From Leminorella grimontii ATCC 33999 = DSM 5078 (GTDB taxonomy: Bacteria; Pseudomonadota; Gammaproteobacteria; Enterobacterales; Enterobacteriaceae): a stretch of DNA of 64,000 bases. The stretch lies in assembly GCF_000439085.1 (NCBI RefSeq), contig NZ_KE392226.1:13278-77277 (forward strand), written 5' to 3'. Positions 48,090 through 60,942 of the stretch are shown one piece after another. The translations under genes were made by a program, and so were the position numbers. The notes beneath the pieces were generated by a model. The model saw nothing but the letters and a program-made list of their open reading frames with translations, was not told the DNA's origin and did no database searches. How positions within the stretch are numbered: the stretch's first letter is position 1; each line of letters starts with the position of its first letter.

Positions 48090-48118
48090 TTGTTGTGGCG
48101 GGAAGGCTCTGGTATACT
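48090..48118 (+). promoter_or_regulatory. Sigma-70 promoter of pyrG
   Basis: TTGTTG (48090-48095) and TATACT (48113-48118) are spaced 17 bases apart. The start site would be near 48125, about 50 bases before the pyrG ATG. Confidence 0.7.
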
Positions 48119-48133
48119 GCTTTCCCGTCCTAG

Positions 48134-49822
<1,689 letters not shown>

Positions 49823-49879
49823 GCGCGGTCAGAGAGTTAAATATTTTCAGGAAGGCCCGCACTTAAGGGCAACGCAACA

Positions 49880-49910
49880 AAACGCCAGCGATAGCATCCT
49901 GGCGTTTATT
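49880..49910 (+). terminator. Partial terminator between pyrG and eno
   Basis: A 9-bp stem (AAACGCCAG / CTGGCGTTT) with a 10-nt loop and ATT after it, in the spacer between pyrG and eno. It may reduce read-through into eno. Confidence 0.65.
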
Positions 49911-49986
49911 GCCCCAACAGGAGCGGGACGCGTGACGGCCTGGCCGTCGTTGTCTACAGTTTGTTGAAAAATCAACGTGTGACTAG

Positions 49987-51297
<1,311 letters not shown>

Positions 51298-51597
51298 TTC
51301 GCTAACGCCTTAGCTCGCTAATAACGTCCCGCGTTGGGTTTCCCGCGCGGGATTTTTTTGTCTTTTTTTCACCATAGCTTAGCGGGTGGGAAAAAGGGGA
51401 GAAAGGCATCGTGCGGAATGCTAAAGCGCGTGAATATCGCCGAGAGTGTGTAAAAAGAGGGCAATTTAAGGGTGATAAAGTGGCATTTCCGTGCGCCATT
51501 TCTCTCTATGGCGCAACGCACGTTTCTCTCTATTACCTCTTGAATAAGAGAGGCTGTTATAGCTTAATGGTGATTCCATTAATCGATGAGGTGGACT
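51298..51597. other. Intergenic region after eno
   Basis: No supported gene. It starts with the eno terminator. A 75-codon frame (51411-51638) exists but has no family features and no convincing ribosome site, and it runs over the start of the 51598 gene. Confidence 0.5.
51325..51359 (+). terminator. Terminator of eno
   Basis: A stem TCCCGCG / CGCGGGA with a 12-nt loop and a run of seven T, 28 bases after the eno stop. Confidence 0.88.
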
Positions 51598-51798
51598 ATG
51601 GCGAGCGCAAGAGAGTCAATTCAGCAAATGATTGGTGAAGTGGTCGTAAAGCTGTGCGATAAAAATGTACCGATAGACAGAGATTCCATCATCGAAAAGC
51701 TATTAAGGGTAACGCACAAAGAGGATGCGGGTTCAGAACGCAACAGGGTTGCGACAATGGCGCTTGAGTTCTTAACCAAGGCTGAAGCAAAGGTTTAA
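51598..51798 (+). CDS. Small protein of unknown function
   Basis: A 66-residue soluble, helical protein: MASARESIQQMIGEVVVKLCDK, then a short polar middle, then VATMALEFLTKAEAKV. A good ribosome site (GAGGTGG) precedes the ATG at 51598, four codons inside a longer open frame. No family was recognised with confidence; the pattern 'GEVVxxLxxxxxxxxRDSIIEKL' loosely resembles small enterobacterial stress proteins of the DUF2767 type. It has its own terminator at 51825-51852. It opens the accessory strip between eno and tpl. Confidence 0.6.
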   Translation: MASARESIQQMIGEVVVKLCDKNVPIDRDSIIEKLLRVTHKEDAGSERNRVATMALEFLTKAEAKV

Positions 51799-51824
51799 GC
51801 CTTATTCCAGTCGCTCTGATTAGT

Positions 51825-51852
51825 AGGCCGTCCCTAACGGGTACGGCCTTTA
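51825..51852 (+). terminator. Terminator after the 51598 gene
   Basis: A stem AGGCCGT / ACGGCCT, extended by CCC / GGG with one bulge, and a TTTAT tail. Confidence 0.65.
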
Positions 51853-51878
51853 TGTTGTTTAACCTAAAAGGCATTGTA

Positions 51879-52160
51879 ATGAGACCGGAGGTTAAAACTT
51901 TAACGAAGGCAAAAACTATTCATAAAATTCACTGCGGCGAATGTAATTGGACGCTGGAGGTTGTTGCGAATACGGATGCCGATATCCAATGTTGCCCTTG
52001 GTGTGGTTGGAGCGATCTGGAGCTTAGCTGTCTCACTGAACTGGGGGGCTTTCAAGAAATCGAGTGTAAAAAACACGGCAGAATCACCGTTCTTTTGCCT
52101 GATGAAAATGCTAATCCAGATGATTTTATGGATAATTTGTTTTGTCCGTATTGTGCCTAG
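51879..52160 (+). CDS. Small zinc-ribbon protein, unknown function
   Basis: A 93-residue Cys-rich protein. The pairs CGEC near residues 19-22, CPWC in the middle, a single Cys in IECKKHG, and FCPYCA at the end suggest two zinc ribbons. The last pair sits at the extreme C-terminus. No signal peptide or membrane part. The ATG at 51879 follows AAAAGG; an ATG nine codons upstream lies in the tail of the preceding terminator and is less likely. Function and partners are not known. Confidence 0.65.
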   Translation: MRPEVKTLTKAKTIHKIHCGECNWTLEVVANTDADIQCCPWCGWSDLELSCLTELGGFQEIECKKHGRITVLLPDENANPDDFMDNLFCPYCA

Positions 52161-52223
52161 GTGACGTTGGTTTTTTTAGTTTTAGTAAAAACTGGGGAAG
52201 ATAAATAATTCTTTACCCGACTG

Positions 52224-52547
52224 TTAACGAAGGCTTTCGCTTCGAAGTAGGATAAACTTATCTGAACTTAGGATGTTAGCTCTCAGTTCAAGCGGTCTGG
52301 ACGTATCGTTAACGTAAAGAAGATATCTATAGTCCGAAAATTCTACTTCCTCCGGGCTGTCATCAAAGGGATCGACGTTTTCTTTCAGCATAAAGTGTTC
52401 ATGCCTCCGATCACCAGAAAGAAAATAGATTCCACCCTGATAGGTACCGTCTCTTTCATGGAAATTTATATTTAATAATGAACATAATAAATCACGGGCC
52501 TCACTTAAACAATTTCCTGAAAAACCATATAAATCATAATTTGTCAT
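52224..52547 (-). CDS. Unknown protein, possible orphan immunity protein
   Basis: A 107-residue acidic soluble protein: MTNYDLYGFSGNCLSEARDLLCSLLNINFHERDGTYQGGIYFLSG, then an acidic middle (NVDPFDDSPEEVEFSDYRYLLYVND) and a final strand part. Small, acidic, cytoplasmic proteins of this shape often serve as immunity proteins to polymorphic toxins such as CDI or T6SS effectors. No toxin gene is adjacent, so this stays a guess. Its gene is convergent with the zinc-ribbon gene and its promoter faces the tpl regulatory region. Confidence 0.55.
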   Translation of the reverse strand: MTNYDLYGFSGNCLSEARDLLCSLLNINFHERDGTYQGGIYFLSGDRRHEHFMLKENVDPFDDSPEEVEFSDYRYLLYVNDTSRPLELRANILSSDKFILLRSESLR

Positions 52548-52903
52548 GTGTTACTCGCATATTAGATAGTATTAAAGAAGTATAGGGTTATGAATATCAC
52601 AGAAAATAAACTATACCAAGCGTTATGCATTATTTATATTAATTCTGAATTAATATAAAGTGCGAGTATTCATAAAATAGTCATTGTTATTTTATGAATG
52701 TAATTTATATCCATATCTATTTCTAAATAACTTGCTATTTTAAGTTTTAGTTTTGAATTCCAATCAGCTTGGCTAAAAAATACCCCTCGCGAGATAACCA
52801 TTTTAAGCCCATTCAGTCAACCGATCTGGTTCTCAAATTTATGATACTCAGTCATTATTTTGTTATTTATATGATATGTAATGATTTTAATTTCATTTCT
52901 CAG

Positions 52904-52921
52904 TGTAAAATATTATGTACA
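52904..52921 (+). promoter_or_regulatory. TyrR box upstream of tpl
   Basis: TGTAAA-ATATTA-TGTACA fits the TyrR consensus TGTAAA-N6-TTTACA with one change. It lies about 280 bases before the start codon. In Citrobacter and Pantoea, tpl is activated by TyrR from far upstream boxes, so this fits. Confidence 0.75.
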
Positions 52922-52953
52922 TAAAAAATAAGGTGTCGGAACGACATCTAAAA

Positions 52954-52999
52954 TGTAATCACAGTCACGCGTTTAATCTAAAGCATGATCCGGGTCACG
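52954..52999 (+). promoter_or_regulatory. CRP-like sites upstream of tpl
   Basis: TGTAATCACAGTCACG (52954-52969) and CATGATCCGGGTCACG (52984-52999) each keep most of the TGTGA-N6-TCACA pattern; each has two mismatches or so. Known tpl genes are under catabolite control by CRP. Confidence 0.55.
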
Positions 53000-53137
53000 A
53001 AAAGGGAAGCGATGGAGATAAAGAAAGCGATGCGGCTCGGTATTTAAATGAAATATTATTAGAATGATGTTCGTAATAATAAGGTTACAGGAAAGAGTTA
53101 AATGACGTTGCCCCACGCTATTGAAAAGATAACGTAA

Positions 53138-54574
<1,437 letters not shown>

Positions 54575-54603
54575 GGCGTTTTCCCACTAGTGGAGTAAAG
54601 GAA

Positions 54604-54633
54604 GCGCCCTTCATCCGGGCGGATGAAGGGCGC
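54604..54633 (+). repeat. Strong hairpin between tpl and the permease gene
   Basis: A perfect 13-bp stem (GCGCCCTTCATCC / GGATGAAGGGCGC) with a GGGC loop in the 129-base spacer. No T run follows. It may protect the tpl mRNA or lower permease expression. Confidence 0.7.
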
Positions 54634-54703
54634 CGTCGTCTGGAGCTGTTGTAGGTCATGAATAGATTTTTTCCACTTAAAATTCGCAATAAAGGAATCG
54701 ATT

Positions 54704-55969
54704 ATGACGGTCAGCGTAGAGAATCAAGGCTCTGCCCAGAGTAAAAGCAAATCGGTGATCGGCGGGGCGATGATTACAACCGCGACCGTCGTCGGCGCCG
54801 GTATGTTTTCGTTGCCGGTGGCCATGTCCGGTATTTGGTTTTCGTGGGCTTTAGTGGTCCTCGTAGTTACCTGTTTTGTTATGATTATGGCTGGTTTCAT
54901 GCTGCTTGAAGCCAACCTTAACTATCACGTCGGCGCCAGTTTCGACACCTTAACCAAAGATCTGCTGGGCAGATTCTGGAACCTGGTGACCAACTTTACC
55001 TTCGCGTTCGTCCTTTATATTCTCGCCTACGCCTATATATCCGGCAGTGCGGCGGTGATTTCCCAAACCCTGACGCACTATATGAACGTGGGGGTGTCGT
55101 CTCGCGTCACCGGGGTTATTTTTACTATTGTCGTTGCCTTTATCGTCTGGTGGAGCTCAACCGCGGTAAGCCGCATCACGACTATCCTGCTGCTGGGCAA
55201 GTTCATTGCGTTCTTTATGACCTTCGCCAGCCTGCTGGGCTACGTGAAGGTCGACAACCTGATGGACGTCATGGCGCCGGCGGGCACAAGCTATCTGCCG
55301 TATCTGCTGATGACGCTGCCGTTTTGCATCGTGTCGTTCGGATTTCACGGCAACGTGCCGAGCCTGGTGAAGCACTACGGTAAAGATCCGAAGCGCATCG
55401 TTTCCTGTATTCTTATCGGCACGCTGTTTGCGCTGTTCCTCTATGCGTTTTGGCTTTACTGCACGATGGGCAACATTTCCCGCCTCGACTTTAAGCCCAT
55501 CATCGCACAGGGCGGCAATATTGACGTCTTTATTACCGCCATGGGCGGGATCCTCAACAGCGCGTCAATGGACGTCATTTTGACCTTCTTTGCCAACTTT
55601 GCGGTGGCAAGTTCAATGCTGGGCGCGACGCTGGGGCTGTTTGACTACATTGCCGACCTGTGTAAATTCAAGGACGATAACGGCGGACGTGCTAAAACGG
55701 CGCTGGTGACCTACGTGCCGCCTGCCATCCTGTGCTCAATCTATCCGAACGGCTTTCTTTACGCGATTGGCTATGCCGGGCTGGCGTTTGCGGTGTGGGC
55801 GATTATCGTTCCGGCGCTGTTGGCGAAGGCCTCCCGCGTCAAGTTCGGCAACCCGATGTTCCGCACCTGGGGCGGCACGCCGCTGGTGTACGTCGTTATC
55901 GCCTTCGGCGTGCTGGCCATGCTGGCGCATATTCTCTCTTCGCTGAATATATTGCCGACGTATCGGTAG
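54704..55969 (+). CDS. tutB: Tyrosine permease, HAAAP family (TutB-like)
   Basis: A 421-residue inner-membrane transporter with about eleven hydrophobic segments. The start (SVIGGAMITTATVVGAGMFSLPVAMSG) is the sodium/proton-coupled aromatic amino acid motif shared by TyrP, TnaB and Mtr. The stretch PFCIVSFGFHGNVPSLVKHYG is also typical. The place right after tpl matches tutB of Pantoea (Erwinia) and indicates tyrosine as the substrate; sequence alone would also allow tryptophan. Its own ribosome site (AAAGGA) precedes the ATG. Confidence 0.88.
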   Translation: MTVSVENQGSAQSKSKSVIGGAMITTATVVGAGMFSLPVAMSGIWFSWALVVLVVTCFVMIMAGFMLLEANLNYHVGASFDTLTKDLLGRFWNLVTNFTFAFVLYILAYAYISGSAAVISQTLTHYMNVGVSSRVTGVIFTIVVAFIVWWSSTAVSRITTILLLGKFIAFFMTFASLLGYVKVDNLMDVMAPAGTSYLPYLLMTLPFCIVSFGFHGNVPSLVKHYGKDPKRIVSCILIGTLFALFLYAFWLYCTMGNISRLDFKPIIAQGGNIDVFITAMGGILNSASMDVILTFFANFAVASSMLGATLGLFDYIADLCKFKDDNGGRAKTALVTYVPPAILCSIYPNGFLYAIGYAGLAFAVWAIIVPALLAKASRVKFGNPMFRTWGGTPLVYVVIAFGVLAMLAHILSSLNILPTYR

Positions 55970-56012
55970 TGGGTTTTCTTATCGAAAGAGTGGTTGTTTG
56001 TTAATAATGAAT

Positions 56013-56041
56013 GCCGTAGCGGATAACGTTGCGGCTTTTTT
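56013..56041 (+). terminator. Terminator of the tpl operon
   Basis: A stem GCCGTA / TGCGGC (one G-T pair) with an 11-nt loop and six T, 43 bases after the permease stop. Confidence 0.75.
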
Positions 56042-56109
56042 ACTTTTTTGGAAGAGATTTAATGCGACAAATTGTTGCTTAATGCGATGTAACGCGATAA
56101 TCTGTATGT

Positions 56110-56120
56110 GTGTTGAACAC
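56110..56120. promoter_or_regulatory. Operator candidate before the second toxin-antitoxin pair
   Basis: A palindrome GTGTT-G-AACAC inside a longer TGTGTGTTGAACACGCACAC run, about 40 bases before the antitoxin start. Confidence 0.5.
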
Positions 56121-56158
56121 GCACACAATTACGCACTCATCACAGTAAAGGTATAGAT

Positions 56159-56395
56159 ATGGCCACAAGCATCCGTTTAGACGATGACTTCGTTACAGAT
56201 GTTAAGATCTATGCAGAGGCTTCGAGTCGAAGTGTTCCTAAGCAAATTGAGCATTGGGCTAAAATCGGCCGCATCGCTGAAGATAACCCTGATTTGCCGT
56301 ATAGCTTCATTCTTGAAACCCTGCTGGCGAAGGGCGAAGTCGATAACCATAAGGTAAGTCGATATGTCAGAAGGACCCCAAAATCAGGAGATTGA
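56159..56395 (+). CDS. ParD-like antitoxin
   Basis: A 78-residue protein. The start ATSIRLDDDFVTDVKIYAEASSRSVPKQIEHWAKIGRIAEDNPDLPYSFI matches the ParD-like antitoxin family (PF11903), with a ribbon-helix-helix-type DNA-binding part. It overlaps the toxin gene by 32 bases, so translation is coupled. A palindrome lies just upstream. Autorepression is likely. Confidence 0.85.
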   Translation: MATSIRLDDDFVTDVKIYAEASSRSVPKQIEHWAKIGRIAEDNPDLPYSFILETLLAKGEVDNHKVSRYVRRTPKSGD

Positions 56396-56654
56396 CGTTT
56401 ATCAGTCAAACCGTTTTGAAAAGGCGCTGGATAAACTACCTGAAAAACTGCAGCAAATAGTCGAAAACGAGATCGATAAGATCTTAGACAACCCCGAGCT
56501 AGGGGAGCAGAAGAAAGGCGATCTCAGCTATTTGAGAGTACATAAGTTTAAGTTAAATAATCAGTTGGCGTTACTTGGCTACAGCTGGATAGAACACAAA
56601 ATCGAGCTGTATCTTCTTAGTTTGGATTCACATGAAAACTTTTATCAAGAGTAA
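56364..56654 (+). CDS. RelE/ParE-superfamily toxin
   Basis: A 96-residue toxin: VYQSNRFEKALDKLPEKLQQIVENEIDKILDNPELGEQKKGDLSYLRVHKFKLNNQLALLGYSWIEHKIELYLLSLDSHENFYQE. The pattern of a helix pair followed by a four-stranded sheet and a C-terminal 'GxHENFY' end is typical of RelE/ParE-like proteins paired with ParD-like antitoxins. The start overlaps the end of the antitoxin. It should cut mRNA at ribosomes or poison gyrase; the choice is not clear. It reads toward the pilus cluster, convergent. Confidence 0.85.
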   Translation: MSEGPQNQEIDVYQSNRFEKALDKLPEKLQQIVENEIDKILDNPELGEQKKGDLSYLRVHKFKLNNQLALLGYSWIEHKIELYLLSLDSHENFYQE

Positions 56655-56748
56655 AAGAAGCACCGAAAGGCTGATTTGAAATTGATGAAATAGCTTTTGG
56701 CCCTGGAAATTTCCAGAGCTTTCTTTTTTCTCAAATGGGAACCCTCTT

Positions 56749-57714
56749 CTAATACTCCACAACAAACATCAGCGTATCGCTATAGCTCCCTGCCGGTGCG
56801 GCCGGCTGGTTAGGGTTGATACGGGCGCTGTAGGAAAGGGTCTGGCTGTAGCCCGTGCCGCTGCCTGAAAGCGGCGTGCTGTTACTCCAGACCGTGGAGT
56901 CGTTTGGCGCATAAAGGTTGTATTGAAGGTAGCTTTCGGCGTTGCTCTTTTTCATTCTTCTCCACGGCGCGCTGTAGTAAGTGCCGTTATTGATATAGGC
57001 GGTGTAGGGCGTATTGAGCGAGCAGGTCAGCGCGACCGTGGGCGTGACGGGCGTAAAGCCGTCGACCAGCGCGCTGGGGGCGAAGGCGATATTTTGCGCG
57101 CTGTCGATTTTACAGTCCTTGGTGACAACGACGGTGACCTTTATCGTGCTGATATCGTTGCCGTCTTCATAGCCCAAGCAGAGCAGGGCGGTGCACATGT
57201 GGTAGGTCCAACGAACGGTTAGGGTGTCGCTGTAGGTTCCGGCGGGGACCGGTGTCGCCGCGTTAGCGAAAGTTCTGGCATAAAGCGTGACGTTAAATCC
57301 GCTGCTGACGAAAATAAGCGACAGCAGGTTAAGCCCGGAAGAGCCGTAGTTTATGGTATTGCTTAGCGTAAACGGGTACTGATAGTTTTTATCGGCATAC
57401 AGGCCGTAGGGAATTTTGTAGTTGGCGTTCTGCTCGTTGACCAGATTGAACTGCCCGCTGGACGTCAGTATTTTACCGGTTAAGGTGTTTTCCGACAGGA
57501 TGCCGACGCTAAGGCCGGAGCAGCCCATCCCGCCCGCGCCGGACGACGACAGCGGCGCATTATTGATATTAAAGGCGCTAACCGTGCCGAGGCTGATGGG
57601 GGTGGACGGCGACGTGATGCTGCAGGCCGCGCTGGCGACGGGAATAAAAAGCGTCGCCCACAAGAACAGGCCGAAGGCGAGGGACGAAACGCGTAGCGCC
57701 GTTTTCTTAGTCAT
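56749..57714 (-). CDS. csuE: CsuE-like pilus tip adhesin with SCPU domains
   Basis: A 321-residue secreted protein. A signal peptide ends near residue 30 (PVASA-ACSI). Two spore-coat-U (SCPU) domains follow: about 31-170 and 185-321, each with a Cys pair and the ending PAGTYSDTLTVRW or PAGSYSDTLMFVVEY. In archaic chaperone-usher pili the tip subunit CsuE has two such domains and carries hydrophobic fingers for adhesion to plastics. It is the last gene of the operon, overlapping the usher gene by eight bases. Confidence 0.85.
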   Translation of the reverse strand: MTKKTALRVSSLAFGLFLWATLFIPVASAACSITSPSTPISLGTVSAFNINNAPLSSSGAGGMGCSGLSVGILSENTLTGKILTSSGQFNLVNEQNANYKIPYGLYADKNYQYPFTLSNTINYGSSGLNLLSLIFVSSGFNVTLYARTFANAATPVPAGTYSDTLTVRWTYHMCTALLCLGYEDGNDISTIKVTVVVTKDCKIDSAQNIAFAPSALVDGFTPVTPTVALTCSLNTPYTAYINNGTYYSAPWRRMKKSNAESYLQYNLYAPNDSTVWSNSTPLSGSGTGYSQTLSYSARINPNQPAAPAGSYSDTLMFVVEY

Positions 57715-60178
57715 GGCTGAGGCTCTCTTTGCAAATAAGTTCGCCCGGCGTCCAGCCGGAGGGAATAGGGGCAGGAAGGGCGAAGCTCGCCCGGCACTGA
57801 CGCCCGTCGTCGGCGCGGGTCACCCGCAGCGCATTGTCGGCGGCGGCGTTGCCAAGGTAGGTTTCTCCGTCCCAGCCGACGTAGGCGATGTCTTCTTGCC
57901 CCTCCTGACGCACCAGGCTGCCTCTGGGGAGTGGCGTTCTATTTTCATCGACCAGCGTCAAGGTGACGGCGACGACCTTGCGCAGCGGAAATTCGATAAC
58001 GGTTCCCCCGCTTCCCTTCACCGCACGATGCTGTTCAACCGTTGGTATTTGAACGTCAACCGGCAGGCCCATCGGGTCTATTTCATATTTCCCTTCCGCG
58101 TAGGCGGTTACGGAGGGGATCAGCAGGTAGCCGTCGTCGTCGGTTTTTCCCAGCGGCTGGTTTTCGTAGCGAACGGGGACACCGGCATAGCCGTTGGTCG
58201 AAACCAGCGCAAAGGCGTCGTTGATGGTTTTTGAAGCGAACAGGTTGCCCTTCACGGCGACCAGCGACCCGCTGATCTCTCCCCAGTAGGTTTCATCGCG
58301 ATCGCCGTAAATGCCGCCCTGTAGCCGGTAGGCGTTGGCCGCATAGTCGAGGTTGGCCTGCTTATAGTCAGACTGGTCGTTTGGCCGCTTGGCGTAGGAC
58401 AGCGTCCAGCCCAGGCCGCCGTCGGTAGGCGCGGCTTTGCTGTAGGTCGCCTGATGGCTCCAGCGGTTTTCCGTATCCCGACTGGAGGTGACGGTCGCGC
58501 TGCCCATAGCATTGAACGGAATGCTGATAGTGATTTGCGCGCTGTATCCGGACGAACCTATTTCACGGTTCATCGATGCATACAGGCTGTTGTTGCTAAA
58601 AAGCGTCGTGCTGTAGGAGACGTTGAGCAGCCGCAGGCGGCTGTCGTCGTACTGCGTGACGTCAAAATAACCGACGCCGACGGAGCCAAAGCGCTGAAGA
58701 GAGACGCTGCCGGTCAATTGACGGCTGCGCTTGTCCAGCCGGTAGCCGCTTTGATAGTTGGACAAATCGCCATAGCCGTCGCTGCGGTCTATCTGCTGCG
58801 CGTTGACGCTGAAGTAGTTTTGCGTGTAGGCGTAGCCCAGCGAGCGCTGTCGGCCCGTTTGCTTTGAGCTGTAGAACGAGGATTGGCTGGCGTCATCCAT
58901 TTCTGATTCTGACGCGCTAAAGGCGCCGGGGCGGGAGCGGCTGATGCCGTAAGCGCCGTTGACGACGCCGAGGTTCCCTACTTTAATTACGGCGCCCAGG
59001 CCGCCTACGTTCAGCTTTTCCGCGCTTTCTGCCCGAGCTTCCAGCGTCATCCAGCTCGTCAGGCCCGCGCGCCCGATGCCGCTGGCAGCGTTAGCGCCGT
59101 AGTCGGCATTTTTAATGCCGTAGTTATTTCTGATTTTACCGGCGGACAGGCTGAAGTCCGTCAGGCCGGGTTTTAGCAGCGAGCTGGAAACGTAAAAGGG
59201 GACGACGGTGTTAACCTGTCGCCCCAGCGGGTCGGTTACGACCACCGTCGCATTGCCCGCGCCGTTGATGTAAGGCACGGTCTCAACGGTGAAGGGGCCA
59301 GGGTTGACGTTAGCGCTGGTGTACTTGTAGTTGTTCAGATAGACGTCAACGGAGCTGGGGACGGCGGCCTGCCCCGCGAACTGCGGCAAGGGGTAGGTTA
59401 TCAAATCGGGCCTGGCGGAAAAGTTGCGAGAGATCTGCACGCCGCCGAGGCGAACCGAACTGCTCCACGGCAGCGAACCGGTGATGGCGTCTCCTACGAG
59501 ATACTTGAGCATGCGGGGTTCGTCGTCATAGCGCCACACCGTATCGTAGCGAAGATAGCGATGGTTATTCTCGTCCTCGCTTTCGCCGTTGATATGCTGA
59601 TTGTAAACCCCGCTGTTGGAAAGCGAGCCGAACAGTCCCAATACCCTCTGTTCGGTGTAGGCAGAAACCGCATCCGGGCTTGAATCGTCTGACGAATGGC
59701 TGGCGTAGATGTCGTAGTTGAGCAAAAGCCCCAGCGGGTTTTCCGCCGCCGCCGCCGACGAGAGCCTTGACGCAGACAGCCGCTGCTCCGGCAGCCATTC
59801 TGTCGGAACGCTGATAAACAGCTTCTGGCTTTCGCCTTCGTACGTCACGGTGACGTCTTTTATTTCATCGACCGCTATTTTTTCCGTACTTGACGCATCG
59901 ACGGGAAGCCCCAGGCGGCTAAGCTCGGAGGCGGAGATATAGTAGTGGCCGTCTTTGTAGTCCACCGCCAGCACGTTCTGGCCGGGCCGACCGTTGATGA
60001 CCGGCTCCAACATCAGGGACATATCGGGCAGCGCACCGACTGCCCTTGGCGCTTTGACGCCGTCGTCGGAAATCGACGGCTCTTGTTCCGAATTGGCGAA
60101 GGCCGCTGCTGTCAGTAAAGACAGTAGCGCGACAGAGCCGACGGCGAGCGGCGATGAACGCCTGAATTGACGGGGCAT
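57707..60178 (-). CDS. csuD: CsuD-like outer-membrane usher
   Basis: An 823-residue usher that exports and assembles the pilus. A signal peptide (to about residue 28, AAAFA-NSE) is followed by the N-terminal domain (LAVDYKDGHYYISASELSRLGLPVD), the barrel with its plug (YINGAGNATVVVTDPLGRQVNTVVPFYVSSSLLKPGLTDFSLSAGKIR), and C-terminal domains ending QCRASFALPAPIPSGWTPGELICKESLS. The spacing and length fit FimD/CsuD ushers of the archaic (sigma) clade. It lies between chaperone and tip genes in the operon. Confidence 0.92.
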   Translation of the reverse strand: MPRQFRRSSPLAVGSVALLSLLTAAAFANSEQEPSISDDGVKAPRAVGALPDMSLMLEPVINGRPGQNVLAVDYKDGHYYISASELSRLGLPVDASSTEKIAVDEIKDVTVTYEGESQKLFISVPTEWLPEQRLSASRLSSAAAAENPLGLLLNYDIYASHSSDDSSPDAVSAYTEQRVLGLFGSLSNSGVYNQHINGESEDENNHRYLRYDTVWRYDDEPRMLKYLVGDAITGSLPWSSSVRLGGVQISRNFSARPDLITYPLPQFAGQAAVPSSVDVYLNNYKYTSANVNPGPFTVETVPYINGAGNATVVVTDPLGRQVNTVVPFYVSSSLLKPGLTDFSLSAGKIRNNYGIKNADYGANAASGIGRAGLTSWMTLEARAESAEKLNVGGLGAVIKVGNLGVVNGAYGISRSRPGAFSASESEMDDASQSSFYSSKQTGRQRSLGYAYTQNYFSVNAQQIDRSDGYGDLSNYQSGYRLDKRSRQLTGSVSLQRFGSVGVGYFDVTQYDDSRLRLLNVSYSTTLFSNNSLYASMNREIGSSGYSAQITISIPFNAMGSATVTSSRDTENRWSHQATYSKAAPTDGGLGWTLSYAKRPNDQSDYKQANLDYAANAYRLQGGIYGDRDETYWGEISGSLVAVKGNLFASKTINDAFALVSTNGYAGVPVRYENQPLGKTDDDGYLLIPSVTAYAEGKYEIDPMGLPVDVQIPTVEQHRAVKGSGGTVIEFPLRKVVAVTLTLVDENRTPLPRGSLVRQEGQEDIAYVGWDGETYLGNAAADNALRVTRADDGRQCRASFALPAPIPSGWTPGELICKESLSHD

Positions 60179-60187
60179 AGCGTCACA

Positions 60188-60919
60188 TCAACGCGGCGTC
60201 AGCCGTACGGGTTCCCGTTCACTGTTTACCGTTGCCTGTAGCGCGCCGCCTGCCGGATTTTTTCCTTTGGGGAGCGGAAAGGCTACGTTTGAATGGGGTA
60301 AGACGTAGCCGACCAGGCCGTCAATCAGCACGCCTCCGTTGGCATTAGTCAATTTTGATAATCGGGCGTGCACCGCACCGTCGTTTTTGACCTCAATCTT
60401 GCCCTGCGTCAGGCGATAGCTAAGCGCGGGCAGAGCGGAAGTAAGCCCTTTGGCTTTTGCGTATTCCTGACTGGCAGTCAGGCCCGTACCGTAGACAAAC
60501 AGGGGAATGGAGTAGCGCATTTGAAAGTTGACGCCAGCGCTTGCTCCCCCTTTTTCTTCATTGGCCGCCTGAGGAATTTCATCGATAAAAATGCGGTAAG
60601 CTCGTTCCTGACCCGCGGGAGCGGCCTGGTTTTTTATCAGCCGGATAAGCTGGCGCTTACCGGGGGAGATGAGCGCGAAAGGCGGGCTTACGGTGACCTC
60701 GCTCTGTTTGGCATAGCCGTTTTCACCGCTGCGCTGCTCCCAGCGAACCGCTTTAATTTCCATGTAGACGGGCTTGCTGTCCTGATTTTCGAGCCAGAGC
60801 GATGCGCCGTTTTGGTCGCTTTCAATGACCGGATCGATAGGGGAGATGAGCACCGAGGCCGCGTTTACGCACGTCGGAACCAGAAGGCAGGCCAGAGTCA
60901 ATGTTTTTAGATTAATCAT
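60188..60919 (-). CDS. csuC: CsuC-like periplasmic pilus chaperone
   Basis: A 243-residue PapD-like chaperone. A signal peptide (MINLKTLTLACLLVPTCVNAA) is followed by the first Ig-like domain (SVLISPIDPVIESDQNGASLWLENQDSKPVYMEIKAVRWEQ) with the G1-strand region SPGKRQLIRLIK, and the second domain ending in GYVLPHSNVAFPLPKGKNPAGGALQATVNSE. It donates a strand to unfolded pilins and delivers them to the usher. The ATG at 60919 follows GGATAA; a TTG four codons upstream is possible. Ten bases before the usher gene. Confidence 0.9.
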   Translation of the reverse strand: MINLKTLTLACLLVPTCVNAASVLISPIDPVIESDQNGASLWLENQDSKPVYMEIKAVRWEQRSGENGYAKQSEVTVSPPFALISPGKRQLIRLIKNQAAPAGQERAYRIFIDEIPQAANEEKGGASAGVNFQMRYSIPLFVYGTGLTASQEYAKAKGLTSALPALSYRLTQGKIEVKNDGAVHARLSKLTNANGGVLIDGLVGYVLPHSNVAFPLPKGKNPAGGALQATVNSEREPVRLTPR

Positions 60920-60942
60920 TATGTTATCCAACGTTCACTGTA

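Noticed and set aside
51411-51638. A 75-residue frame after eno.
   Set aside because: No ribosome site, no family features, and it overlaps the start of a better-supported gene at 51598.
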